Below are positions 1 to 7,927 of a DNA stretch of 64,000 bases, in pieces. Every line of letters begins with the position of its first letter. Positions within the stretch are counted from its first letter, which is position 1. The translations under genes and the position numbers were made by a program. The stretch is from Meridianimarinicoccus marinus (lineage in GTDB: Bacteria; Pseudomonadota; Alphaproteobacteria; Rhodobacterales; Rhodobacteraceae), in contig NZ_JBFBVU010000020.1 of NCBI RefSeq assembly GCF_040689105.1, forward strand, positions 13,990 through 77,989, in the 5' to 3' direction. The notes under the pieces were generated by a model. That model was not told the origin of the DNA. It ran no database searches and saw only the letters and a list, made by a program, of their open reading frames with translations.

Positions 1-951
1 CGCGGTCGGGTCCATGATCGCGTTCACCGGCGGGAAGGAGCCGGTGGCCTCATCCGGGCGGGGGAAGGGGACGCCGGTCCAGCGCACATCTTCGTTCACG
101 CCCCAGGGGGTGTTCAGCCACGACAGGCCGATCCACATGGCCGAGCGGCCCTGTCCGAACAGTTGCGCGGTGTCGCGGAAGAAGGTCTCGGTCAGCGAAG
201 TCGCCGCCGGGGTCGAGCCATCGGCGATCAGGTCGACATAAAGTTGCAGAGCATCCACGATGCCGGGATCGTTCAGGGTGACCTTGCCGGTTTCATCGTC
301 GAAGATCCGGCCGCCGTTGGCATAGGCGATGCCTTCGAAGATGTTGATGTCCACGGGCGCGGTGGTTGCCGGGAAGGCAATACCGGGGCGTCCGGGTTTG
401 GTCATCGCCTTGGCGTATTCGCGCAACTCGTCCCAGGTTGCGGGCGGGCGGTCGAAACCAGCTTCTTCCAGCGCGTCCAGGTTGACGGCCAGGAAGCTTG
501 CCATGTCCACATAGGTCGGCAGGCCGTAGAGCTTGCCGTCTTCCATGCCGGATTCCAGCACCTCGGGCACAATGCGCTCTTTCCAGCCGTCGATCTTGTC
601 ACCGGCGATGTCGTCCAGCGGCTGCACCATGCCGAAGCCGACGAATTCGGGAATGTCCTGACCGAAGGCCACGATGACATCCGCCAGGCGGCGGGTCTGG
701 AAGCCCGCAAGGATCTTCTGACGACGGATCTGGCCGTTGAAGTAGGAGTAGTTCAGCTCGACGTCGGGGTTGGCTTCGGAAAACGCGTCGTTCCGGCCGG
801 CCCACTGTTCAACCTCGTTCGGCGTGCCGCCGAATTTCCAGACCGAAAGTTCGCCCGACTGCGCATAGGCGCCGCCGACGGTTGCAAGGGTCACGGCCCC
901 GGCAACGGCCGTCGTGCCAAGGAAGCGGCGACGGTTGATTGCATTGATCAT
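1..951 (-). CDS. ABC sugar-type solute-binding protein, partial
   Basis: The gene runs off the left edge, so the C-terminus is missing; 317 codons are visible. It encodes an extracellular solute-binding protein of family 1, the periplasmic capture component of an ABC importer. The N-terminus has a twin-arginine-like motif (NRRRFLG), a hydrophobic stretch and an AYA cleavage region, so Tat export is likely. The ATG at 951 was chosen because a GGGAGGA ribosome-binding site lies 5 to 8 bases upstream. It diverges from the LacI gene, with operator-like sites between them, so LacI control is likely. The permease and ATPase genes would be expected to the left of the window. The substrate is not readable; the neighbouring dehydrogenases and lactonase point to a sugar or sugar acid. 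Confidence 0.9.
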   Translation of the reverse strand, partial: MINAINRRRFLGTTAVAGAVTLATVGGAYAQSGELSVWKFGGTPNEVEQWAGRNDAFSEANPDVELNYSYFNGQIRRQKILAGFQTRRLADVIVAFGQDIPEFVGFGMVQPLDDIAGDKIDGWKERIVPEVLESGMEDGKLYGLPTYVDMASFLAVNLDALEEAGFDRPPATWDELREYAKAMTKPGRPGIAFPATTAPVDINIFEGIAYANGGRIFDDETGKVTLNDPGIVDALQLYVDLIADGSTPAATSLTETFFRDTAQLFGQGRSAMWIGLSWLNTPWGVNEDVRWTGVPFPRPDEATGSFPPVNAIMDPTA

Positions 952-1002
952 GATAGATCCTCCCAGGTGATGAAGCGACAGGACTGTCGCCTCCGAATCT
1001 CG

Positions 1003-1064
1003 ATGATATACGAGTATCATTCGATATTGACGGACCCTAATGGCAATGATATTCGTGTGTCAAT
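1003..1064. promoter_or_regulatory. Candidate LacI-family operators in divergent promoter region
   Basis: An inverted repeat with six-base arms, ATGATA and TATCAT, spans 1003-1020. A second site at 1046-1064 begins with nearly the same half-site (ATGATATTCG against ATGATATACG), 43 bases away. A TTGACA-like hexamer for leftward transcription overlaps the second site at 1058-1063. The position between the solute-binding protein gene and the LacI gene fits autoregulation plus control of the transporter. The sites are seen in the sequence; the regulator is inferred. Confidence 0.5.
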
Positions 1065-1150
1065 TACAAAAACGGCCGTTTTCGTTTCCTCGGTGGAAGG
1101 GCGGCCGAAGCATCCTCAGGGGTGTCTGAACGGGTGAAGGGGTAACGCGG

Positions 1151-2170
1151 ATGGCTGGAGAGACTCGCAGGAAGGTGACGTTGAAAGACGTGTCCAAGGC
1201 GTCTGGTTTGTCGCTGATCACCGTGTCGCGCGCCCTGCGCCAGCCCGAGACGGTGCACGCGGATACCCGCGCCAAGATCCAGAAAACCATCGACGAATTG
1301 GGCTATATTCCCAACCTTGCTGCGCGCTCTCTGGTCTCGCAACGCTCGGACATGATCGGGGTCGTGGTGCCGATCCTTGCAAGCTCGCTGTTCGCCGATT
1401 TCGCGGAAGGCGTGTCCAAGGCTCTGGAGCCGCAGGGCCAGCGGGTTCTGCTGGCGGTCAGCAACTGGCAGCCCGAGAAAGAGGAGGAGGCGATTCGCAC
1501 CTTCATCGCGCGTCAGGCGGATGCGATCATCCTGACAGGTTTTTCCCATACCGATGCCGCGCGGCGGCTGCTGGACCGGTACGACGGGCCAGTGGTCGAG
1601 GCATGGAATACCCGCGAGAACGTGATCGACAGTGCCGTGGGGTTCAACAACCACGCGGCGGCGGCGGAGATGACCCGCTATCTTATCGACAAGGGCTACC
1701 GGGACATCGTGATGGTGGGCGGCAGTTCGGTCAACAACGACCAGGCGGCCGACCGGACGCAGGGATTCATTGATGCCATGACGGCCGCGGGCCGCGAGGT
1801 GGGTCCTGAGTCCATCGTCGAATTCGACAACCCCGCCACCATCGAAAGCGGTGGCCCGTTGATTCGCAGCCTGCTGGCCCGCGACCGCAAGCCGGACGCG
1901 GTGTTCTTCCTTGCGGAACTTCCCGCGCAGGGCGCCATGCTGTGGTGCCTGTCGAACGGTGTCCGGGTGCCCGAGGACGTGGCGATTGCCGGGTTCGGGG
2001 ATCTCAGCCTGTCCGCCCTGCTGCCGGTGCCCATGACGACGGTGCAGATTCGCGGCCGCGAGATCGGCGAGGCCGCTGCGGCGCAGACGTTGCAGCGGCT
2101 GCAGGGCGCCCCGGTCGATCGCACCGTCAAGGACGTCGGTTTTCAGTTACAGATCAGGAGCAGCACATGA
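1151..2170 (+). CDS. LacI family transcriptional regulator
   Basis: A 339-residue DNA-binding repressor of the LacI/GalR family. Residues about 10-60 form the helix-turn-helix and hinge (TLKDVSKASGLSLITVSRAL), and the rest is a periplasmic-binding-protein-like effector domain with the usual VVPILASSLFADF and AIAGFGD motifs. It probably binds a sugar-derived ligand and controls the adjacent transporter and catabolic genes. It reads away from the solute-binding gene and is followed without a gap by an 18-codon frame and the oxidoreductase, so it may head the catabolic operon. Length is normal for the family. The effector is unknown. Confidence 0.93.
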   Translation: MAGETRRKVTLKDVSKASGLSLITVSRALRQPETVHADTRAKIQKTIDELGYIPNLAARSLVSQRSDMIGVVVPILASSLFADFAEGVSKALEPQGQRVLLAVSNWQPEKEEEAIRTFIARQADAIILTGFSHTDAARRLLDRYDGPVVEAWNTRENVIDSAVGFNNHAAAAEMTRYLIDKGYRDIVMVGGSSVNNDQAADRTQGFIDAMTAAGREVGPESIVEFDNPATIESGGPLIRSLLARDRKPDAVFFLAELPAQGAMLWCLSNGVRVPEDVAIAGFGDLSLSALLPVPMTTVQIRGREIGEAAAAQTLQRLQGAPVDRTVKDVGFQLQIRSST

Positions 2171-2223
2171 AGAATTCGAACCAGGCCCAGGGTTTCCGGT
2201 CCGCAGGAGGCCGCTCATGGTGA
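2167..2223 (+). CDS. 18-codon leader-like frame between lacI and oxidoreductase
   Basis: A short open frame starts in an ATGA overlap with the LacI stop codon and ends at a TGA seven bases into the oxidoreductase gene. It encodes MKNSNQAQGFRSAGGRSW. The ribosome-binding site of the oxidoreductase lies inside it. It could carry translation from lacI into the next gene by coupling; a functional peptide is unlikely. It may also be chance. Confidence 0.25.
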   Translation: MKNSNQAQGFRSAGGRSW

Positions 2224-3272
2224 AGGCTGCCATCATCGGCGCCGGGCATTTCGCCTATCGCATGCATATCCCGGTTCTGGCCGCCCGGCCCGAGGTGGTC
2301 CTCGACAGCGTCTGCCGCCTGGGCCGGGAAGAACTGGACCTGATCCGAGACGAATTCGGGTTTGCTTTTGCCACCGAAGACTGGCGCGAGATTCTGGACC
2401 GCGACATCGACATTGCCGTGATCGCCTCGCCGCACAACCTGCACTACGCGCAGGCCAAGGCGTTTCTGGAAAAGGGCTGTCATGTCCTTGTCGAAAAGCC
2501 CATGTGTCTGGATCCCGCCGAGGCCTGGGATCTGGTCGAAACCGCGCGCCGCGCCGACCGCGAACTGCTGGTCGCCTATGGCTGGAACTACAAACCCGGC
2601 CTGGACCAGATGCGCGAGATGGTCGGCAAGATCGGCGAGATCGAACATGTGGTCTGTCACATGGCGTCGTTCACGCGGTCGATCTTCTCGGGCGGGGCGC
2701 TGGGCCGCTGGCAGCATGTGGCGATCCAGCCGGACCGGTCGACCTGGGAGTCCCCCGATCAGGGCGGCGGCTATGCCTATGGTCAGCTGTCGCACGCGCT
2801 GGGCATCCTGTTCTGGCTGACCGATCTGCGCGCTGCCGAGATCCAGGCCATCACCTATGATGCGCCGACCACCATCGATCTGCACGACGCGGCAACCGTG
2901 CGCTTTGCCAACGGTGCAACCGGGGTGTTTTCGGGCAGTTGCGGGGTGCCCCAGGGCCATGGATTCGAGGTTGATCTGCGGATCTACGGCAGCACAGGCT
3001 CGGTCCTGCTGGACATCGAAACCCAGCGGCTGACCCTGAAACTGCCCGACGGGGTCACCGAAACTGCGGCGGTACCGCCCGGTGCCTGGACCTACAGCTG
3101 CGAAGGCCCTGCCAACCGGCTGGCCGATATCGCCTTGGGCAAAGGGCGAAACGAAAGCCCCGGCGATGTCGGCGCCCGCGCGGTCGAAGTTCTGCACGCC
3201 CTTCTGGGATCGGCCCATTCCGGCGGTTCCCGACAATCCATCAACACCGCCCCGGCGGCCCCTACGGAGTAA
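2217..3272 (+). CDS. Gfo/Idh/MocA family NAD(P)-dependent oxidoreductase
   Basis: A 351-residue dehydrogenase of the glucose-fructose oxidoreductase / inositol dehydrogenase type. The N-terminus has a Rossmann nucleotide-binding motif (AAIIGAGHFAYRMHIP), followed by the family's EKP motif near residue 98 (HVLVEKPMCLDP), whose lysine is catalytic. The C-terminal half is the usual alpha/beta substrate domain. The ATG at 2217 has an AGGAGG ribosome-binding site at 2205-2210. It is followed closely by an SDR gene and an amidohydrolase, so it probably oxidises a sugar or cyclitol in that pathway. The exact substrate cannot be told from sequence. Confidence 0.9.
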   Translation: MVKAAIIGAGHFAYRMHIPVLAARPEVVLDSVCRLGREELDLIRDEFGFAFATEDWREILDRDIDIAVIASPHNLHYAQAKAFLEKGCHVLVEKPMCLDPAEAWDLVETARRADRELLVAYGWNYKPGLDQMREMVGKIGEIEHVVCHMASFTRSIFSGGALGRWQHVAIQPDRSTWESPDQGGGYAYGQLSHALGILFWLTDLRAAEIQAITYDAPTTIDLHDAATVRFANGATGVFSGSCGVPQGHGFEVDLRIYGSTGSVLLDIETQRLTLKLPDGVTETAAVPPGAWTYSCEGPANRLADIALGKGRNESPGDVGARAVEVLHALLGSAHSGGSRQSINTAPAAPTE

Positions 3273-3280
3273 CATCAGAC

Positions 3281-4009
3281 ATGCAACAGATTGCCATCGT
3301 AACCGGCGGCGCGCAGGGCATTGGCCGCGCCGTCGCCGAGAAACTTGCCGCCACGGGCGCGCGCATCGCCATCTGGGACAATGACGCCGACCTGGCGGAA
3401 AAGACCGCGCAGGAAATCGGCGGCGGCGCCTTTGCCTGTGCCGTCGATATCTCGGACTGGGACAGCGTCCAGCAGGCCATGGCGGCCACGCAGGCGCAGG
3501 GCGGCCCGATTGCCATCCTGGTGAATTCGGCCGGGGTGGCCGGGTCCAACGCGCCCCTGGCCGACTATCCGGTCGAGGAGTTCCGCAAGATCTGCGAGAT
3601 CAACCTTGTCGGCGCGTTCCACGTCAATCGCGCCGTGGTGCCGGCCATGGTGGCCGAAGGCTATGGCCGAATCGTCAACATCGCCTCGGTCGCCGGGAAA
3701 GAGGGCAACCCCAATGCCTCGGCCTATTCCGCGTCGAAAGCCGGGGTCATCGGACTGACCAAATCGCTGGGCAAGGAGCTTGCCAATCTGGACATCGCGG
3801 TCAACTGTGTCACCCCGGCGGCGGCGCGCACGCGCATCTTCGACCAGATGAAGCAGGAACACATCGACTACATGCTGTCGAAAATCCCGCGTGGCCGGTT
3901 CCTGGAACTGAACGAGGCGGCCGCAATGATCGTCTGGCTGTGCTCGCCAGAGAACAGCTTTACCACCGGCGCGGTGTTCGACCTGTCCGGCGGGCGAGCC
4001 ACCTATTGA
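3281..4009 (+). CDS. SDR family NAD(P)-dependent oxidoreductase
   Basis: A 242-residue classical short-chain dehydrogenase. It has the cofactor motif TGGAQGIG near residue 9, the NSAG motif, and the catalytic Ser-Tyr-Lys set with YSASK near residue 152. It lies eight bases after the oxidoreductase gene and runs directly into the amidohydrolase gene, so the three are probably co-transcribed. In L-fucose- and L-rhamnose-type pathways an SDR acts beside a lactonase of the neighbouring type; that parallel is inference. It could also be called a 3-oxoacyl-ACP-reductase-like protein by homology, but the context argues for sugar catabolism. Confidence 0.9.
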   Translation: MQQIAIVTGGAQGIGRAVAEKLAATGARIAIWDNDADLAEKTAQEIGGGAFACAVDISDWDSVQQAMAATQAQGGPIAILVNSAGVAGSNAPLADYPVEEFRKICEINLVGAFHVNRAVVPAMVAEGYGRIVNIASVAGKEGNPNASAYSASKAGVIGLTKSLGKELANLDIAVNCVTPAAARTRIFDQMKQEHIDYMLSKIPRGRFLELNEAAAMIVWLCSPENSFTTGAVFDLSGGRATY

Positions 4010-4020
4010 GCGGCACCTCC

Positions 4021-4995
4021 GTGACTGGGGCTGAAGCAGCAAGCATTGCGCAAGGGGTCTCGGACCTCTTGCGCGGCATCGCGCTGATCGACGGGCATCA
4101 CCACTTTTGGCAGATCGGGCGCTTTCCCTATCGCTGGCTGGATGCCTCGGCGCCTGCGGCACGGTTCGGGGACAAGGCGGGCATCGCGGGCGACTACCTG
4201 CCCCCGCAATACCTTGCCGATTTCGCCGGTCTGCCGCTGGCGGGCAGCGTGCATGTGCAGGCCAATTGCGGCGCGGATCCCGTCGAGGAAACCCGCTGGC
4301 TGCAAGACCTGACGGATCGCACCGGTTGGCCCACGGCCATTGTCGGACAGATCGATCTGTCCGCCCCCGACGCGCGGCAGTCCGTCGACCGGCACCGGGC
4401 GTTTGCTGCCCTGCGCGGGTTGCGGACGCCGGTGGCATGGGACAAGGCCGGGCGCTGGCGCGTGGCCGACCGCCCCCATGTGCTGTTGGATGCCGGGTTT
4501 CGCGATGCGGCGGCGCATATGGCCGAGCACGACCTGTGCCTTGAGATGGTCGTTGCGCCCGAACAGCTGGCCGAACTGACGGAGTTCGCCGCCGCCCATC
4601 CGCGCTTGCAGATCGTCGTCAACCATTTCGCGACACTGGAGCCGTCGCAGCCGGGCAATACCGACGCCTGGGCGGCAGGCATCGCCGGGCTGACGGACTG
4701 TCCCAATGTGTCCGTCAAGCTGTCCGGCTTGTGGACCGTGGACAAGGCGTGGGACCCGCAGGTTCTGCGTCCGTTCGTTGATCACCTGCTGACCAGTCTC
4801 GGGTCCGCGCGGGTGCTCTATGGCTCGAACATGCCGGTGGAAGGGGTCAACTGCCCGGTGGACCAGCAATTTGCCAGTCTGGCGCGGGTGCTGGGCGGGC
4901 GTACTCGGGCGGAGTTGGAGGATATCTTCTGCGCAACCGCGCGCCGGATCTATCGGCTGGCGCTGGCTGAACCGGTGCAAGAGTCCGACACATGA
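4021..4995 (+). CDS. Amidohydrolase family protein, lactonase-like (COG3618 type)
   Basis: A roughly 324-residue TIM-barrel amidohydrolase. The metal-binding HxH motif is seen early as IDGHHHFW, and a late strand carries VLYGSNMPVEG. This is the pattern of L-fuconolactonase / L-rhamnonolactonase-like enzymes that open sugar lactones. A GTG at 4021 is used here. A TTG at 4006 overlapping the SDR stop codon and a TTG at 4069 are also possible, because the conserved domain begins only at ALIDGHHHF. As third gene after two dehydrogenases it would hydrolyse the lactone made by one of them. The family is clear; the substrate is not. Confidence 0.85.
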   Translation: MTGAEAASIAQGVSDLLRGIALIDGHHHFWQIGRFPYRWLDASAPAARFGDKAGIAGDYLPPQYLADFAGLPLAGSVHVQANCGADPVEETRWLQDLTDRTGWPTAIVGQIDLSAPDARQSVDRHRAFAALRGLRTPVAWDKAGRWRVADRPHVLLDAGFRDAAAHMAEHDLCLEMVVAPEQLAELTEFAAAHPRLQIVVNHFATLEPSQPGNTDAWAAGIAGLTDCPNVSVKLSGLWTVDKAWDPQVLRPFVDHLLTSLGSARVLYGSNMPVEGVNCPVDQQFASLARVLGGRTRAELEDIFCATARRIYRLALAEPVQESDT

Positions 4996-5083
4996 AGCCA
5001 CCGCCGGGCGCGCCGCCAGGTGCCGCCGAATGGTCAAGCGATAGGCAGCGGGACTCCGGAACAGGCGCGCGCACGGCGGCTCA

Positions 5084-6250
5084 TCACCCGTTTGCCTGCG
5101 GCCGCGTGTCATCCAGATCGCCGCGCGACCGGGATCGGATTTCTTGCCACAGGCTGCGCAGGGCGGCGAGGGTCTGGTGTTCCGCCTCGCCGGTTTCCAA
5201 TGCCTGACGGACCCGCGCGCCGCCGCGTGTCTGGAAGTCCACATAGCCGTCGAACCTTGGCCGCAGCAGTGCGTGTTCGGCGGTGGCGGCGGTATCGCGG
5301 TAGAATTTCCCCCAGTCGCGGTTCACCGCGTCATCCTGCCATGCCACGCGGGCGGAAGGCTGGCCGCCGTGCGCGGGCAGGAACCGGGTCTGGGTGGGCG
5401 GATCCATCAGCCAGCGCACATGCGCCAGAAGCTCGGGATCGGGCTGGCAGCGTTTGGTAAAGGCGATGCCGGTGCCGCCGATCATGCCGCCCAGCCCGGA
5501 GGCCGTCCGCAAACTGTCGGAAAAGGCCAGCGGGTATCGGCCATCGCCGGCGCGGGCATAGGTGATGTAGTTGAAGATCAGCGGCACCAGCGCAATCTCG
5601 TCCCCGCGTGCCATGACTTCGGACATCTGGATCGGGTTGAGCGTTTCGCTGCCCGGCGGGCGCAGGCGATAAAGTCGGTGCATGATTTCCAGCCCGCGCA
5701 GCGCCGGCGCCTCCGGCCAGATCTCGTCCCCGCGCGGCGCAACCCCCGCGCCGCCACAGATCGACATCAGGGTCAGGATGGCATGCGGCCCGGCCAGCGA
5801 TTGCGCCACCGGCACCTTGTGCGCCATGTCCAGCACCGCTTCCCAACTATCGGGCGGGGTGGCGACCATATCGGCGCGCCGCATCATCGTCTGCATCGCC
5901 ACATCCAGCGGCAGCGCCCAATGCTTGCCCTGCCACAGGTAGGACCGCATCGAGGGGCCGATGCTTTGGCGGCCCCAGGCGGCGATGGTTGTTTCGGGGA
6001 ACAGATCTTCGATGGGCACAAGGCAATCTTCGGCCACGGCCTCGCCGATATGGGGGTGATCCATCACCACAAGGTCATTCTCGGAGGCCAGTTGCGCGAT
6101 CGGCGCGCTTTCGAACCCTTCCAGCGGCTGCTTGTTCCAATGCAGCAGGGGCGCGCCGGGATGCTCCGCGTTCACCTTCCGCGCAGCCTCGGCCAGGGCT
6201 TCATAGCCGCGGGGGTGATCCCAGGTCAGACCGGTGAATTTGGCGTTCAT
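5084..6250 (-). CDS. Solute-binding-like protein lacking a signal peptide
   Basis: A 388-residue protein with the fold signature of ABC solute-binding family 1: a central run with MRSYLWQGKHWALPLDVA and a late GGTGIAFTK region. The protein starts directly with MNAKFTGLTWDHPRG and shows no hydrophobic signal segment. The start at 6250 has GGAGA just upstream, and the in-frame upstream codons do not encode one either. It may act in the cytoplasm as a ligand-binding or sensing protein. No permease or ATPase gene is adjacent. It converges with the sugar catabolic operon and diverges from the arylsulfotransferase-like gene. Some signal-less relatives occur beside CoA-transferase genes, but none is visible here. 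Confidence 0.8.
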   Translation of the reverse strand: MNAKFTGLTWDHPRGYEALAEAARKVNAEHPGAPLLHWNKQPLEGFESAPIAQLASENDLVVMDHPHIGEAVAEDCLVPIEDLFPETTIAAWGRQSIGPSMRSYLWQGKHWALPLDVAMQTMMRRADMVATPPDSWEAVLDMAHKVPVAQSLAGPHAILTLMSICGGAGVAPRGDEIWPEAPALRGLEIMHRLYRLRPPGSETLNPIQMSEVMARGDEIALVPLIFNYITYARAGDGRYPLAFSDSLRTASGLGGMIGGTGIAFTKRCQPDPELLAHVRWLMDPPTQTRFLPAHGGQPSARVAWQDDAVNRDWGKFYRDTAATAEHALLRPRFDGYVDFQTRGGARVRQALETGEAEHQTLAALRSLWQEIRSRSRGDLDDTRPQANG

Positions 6251-6429
6251 GTCGACGTCTCCGAAAGCGCCCCTTGCCGGGCCACGAGTAACTTCCGCCC
6301 AGCGACGGGGTCGTGCCGACCCGCGTCTGGACGTGTTTCCGACCCAAGAAGAATTCGGCGCAATTTTGCTGACGGGTGTGTGGCATTCATGGAATTCTAT
6401 GCGAATGGCAATCGTTGCGTTAATCTAAA

Positions 6430-6441
6430 GTGACATGTCAC
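6430..6441. promoter_or_regulatory. Perfect 12-bp palindrome upstream of the arylsulfotransferase-like gene
   Basis: GTGACATGTCAC is perfectly self-complementary and lies about 50 bases ahead of the ATG at 6490, in an AT-richer stretch. It is a plausible dimeric repressor or activator site. The protein that would bind it is unknown. Confidence 0.4.
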
Positions 6442-6489
6442 AGGACAATGCCGCAACAGCAAATTCTTCCGTCTCCTTCGGGGGTCCGC

Positions 6490-7857
6490 ATGAGCCGCTT
6501 TGAACGATTCGTAACGCGCAGCGTGCCTGTTTGGGCCGTTGGGCTGCTGGTCGTGTTCGGGCTGATCGCCATGATCGCCTTTTCCAACATCGCGGTGCAT
6601 ACGGCACAGGGCGGACGCAAGGCCGGGGCCGTGGGCGATGCGATCTTCGCCGTTTCCAACATTCCGAAGTTTCTCAACCGTCTGAGTTCGGCCGAACGCT
6701 ATCTGAAAATCTCGAACCAGCGATTCGATGGCCGGACCGGGTTCGCCTTCACCTACGCGCCGGGCAACCGTCCCCAGGCCGGGTACCTGCTGTTCAGCCG
6801 CTACGATCCGGACCGGGGGCGCAGCGTCATCGAACTGTGGGACCTGAACGCCCAGGAACAGCGCCACGCCTGGCTGCCCCCCATCGACGAGATCAACCGG
6901 CAGGCCACGGATTTCGAAAGCGGCGGCGTCGATCTGGCCCGCGACAAGAACCAGAGCCGTTTCCTGCCGCGCCATCCGGCGATCCTGCCCAACGGGGATA
7001 TCGTCATCAAGTCGCGCACACCGCTGTCCCGTGTCGATGCCTGCAACCGCATCGTCTGGATCAACGACGACTACCTGTTCCACCATTCCACCGAAGTGGA
7101 CACCGACGGCTCGCTCTGGGTGGCGTCGGTGCTGGATCCGCCGACAATCGACCGTGTCAACAAGGAGGAGTTCCTGGACGATGCCATCACCCACGTCAGC
7201 CCCGAGGGGGAGGTTCTGATGGTGCGCTCGGTGGCCGACATTCTGCTCAAGCAGGGCCTGCACCAGTTCGTTTTCGGCCGGGACGAGTATCTGGCCAACC
7301 CCATCCACCTCAACGACATTCAGCCCGTGAAGGCCGATGGCGCCTACTGGAAGAAGGGCGACCTGTTCCTGAGCCTGCGCAACCCGTCGATGATCGCGCT
7401 GTACCGCCCGTCCGAGGATCGCATCGTCTGGTCCAAATCCGGCCCCTGGAGCCACCAGCATGACGTCGATGTGCTGGACGATCACCGGATCGCGGTGTTC
7501 AACAACAACACCTACCTGGCGCATCCGATCCCGTGGATTCCCGATCATTCCAAGGTGCTGGTCTATGACTTCGAGACCCGGAAGGTCACCTCGCCGTGGG
7601 ACGACACGCTGGCGGAGATGGAGTTGCGCAGCGCGACCGAGGGGCTGCAGCATATCCGGGCCTCGGGCGAGATCATGATCGAGGAACAGAACGCCGGGCG
7701 CCTGTTTGCCCTGGACGCGGACCAGAGCCTGCTGTGGGAATACATCAACCGCGGCGAAGACGGCTATCAGGCCCGTCTGGGGTGGAGCCGTTTTCTGGAA
7801 CCCGACACCGGCGCCGCGCTGGTTGAGAAGCTGAACACCCTGTCCTGTCGGGCGTGA
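6490..7857 (+). CDS. Arylsulfotransferase family protein (ASST-like)
   Basis: A 455-residue protein with one N-terminal membrane segment (about residues 13-32, rich in Val, Leu and Ile), then a beta-propeller-like body with conserved segments NPIHLNDIQPV and WSHQHDVDVLDDHRIAVFNN. The histidines in these segments are the hallmark of the arylsulfotransferase (PF14269-type) family. It is probably anchored in the inner membrane and faces the periplasm. An upstream in-frame ATG at 6430 exists, but 6490 places the membrane anchor properly and has a G-rich ribosome-binding site. Whether it transfers sulfate is uncertain, because many family members are uncharacterised. Confidence 0.82.
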   Translation: MSRFERFVTRSVPVWAVGLLVVFGLIAMIAFSNIAVHTAQGGRKAGAVGDAIFAVSNIPKFLNRLSSAERYLKISNQRFDGRTGFAFTYAPGNRPQAGYLLFSRYDPDRGRSVIELWDLNAQEQRHAWLPPIDEINRQATDFESGGVDLARDKNQSRFLPRHPAILPNGDIVIKSRTPLSRVDACNRIVWINDDYLFHHSTEVDTDGSLWVASVLDPPTIDRVNKEEFLDDAITHVSPEGEVLMVRSVADILLKQGLHQFVFGRDEYLANPIHLNDIQPVKADGAYWKKGDLFLSLRNPSMIALYRPSEDRIVWSKSGPWSHQHDVDVLDDHRIAVFNNNTYLAHPIPWIPDHSKVLVYDFETRKVTSPWDDTLAEMELRSATEGLQHIRASGEIMIEEQNAGRLFALDADQSLLWEYINRGEDGYQARLGWSRFLEPDTGAALVEKLNTLSCRA

Positions 7858-7927
7858 CCGGGCGCGCATTGCACCGGTGCGGGACAATTCCCTTGCCAAG
7901 CCCGCGTGCTTGGCGGCAGATGCGCCC

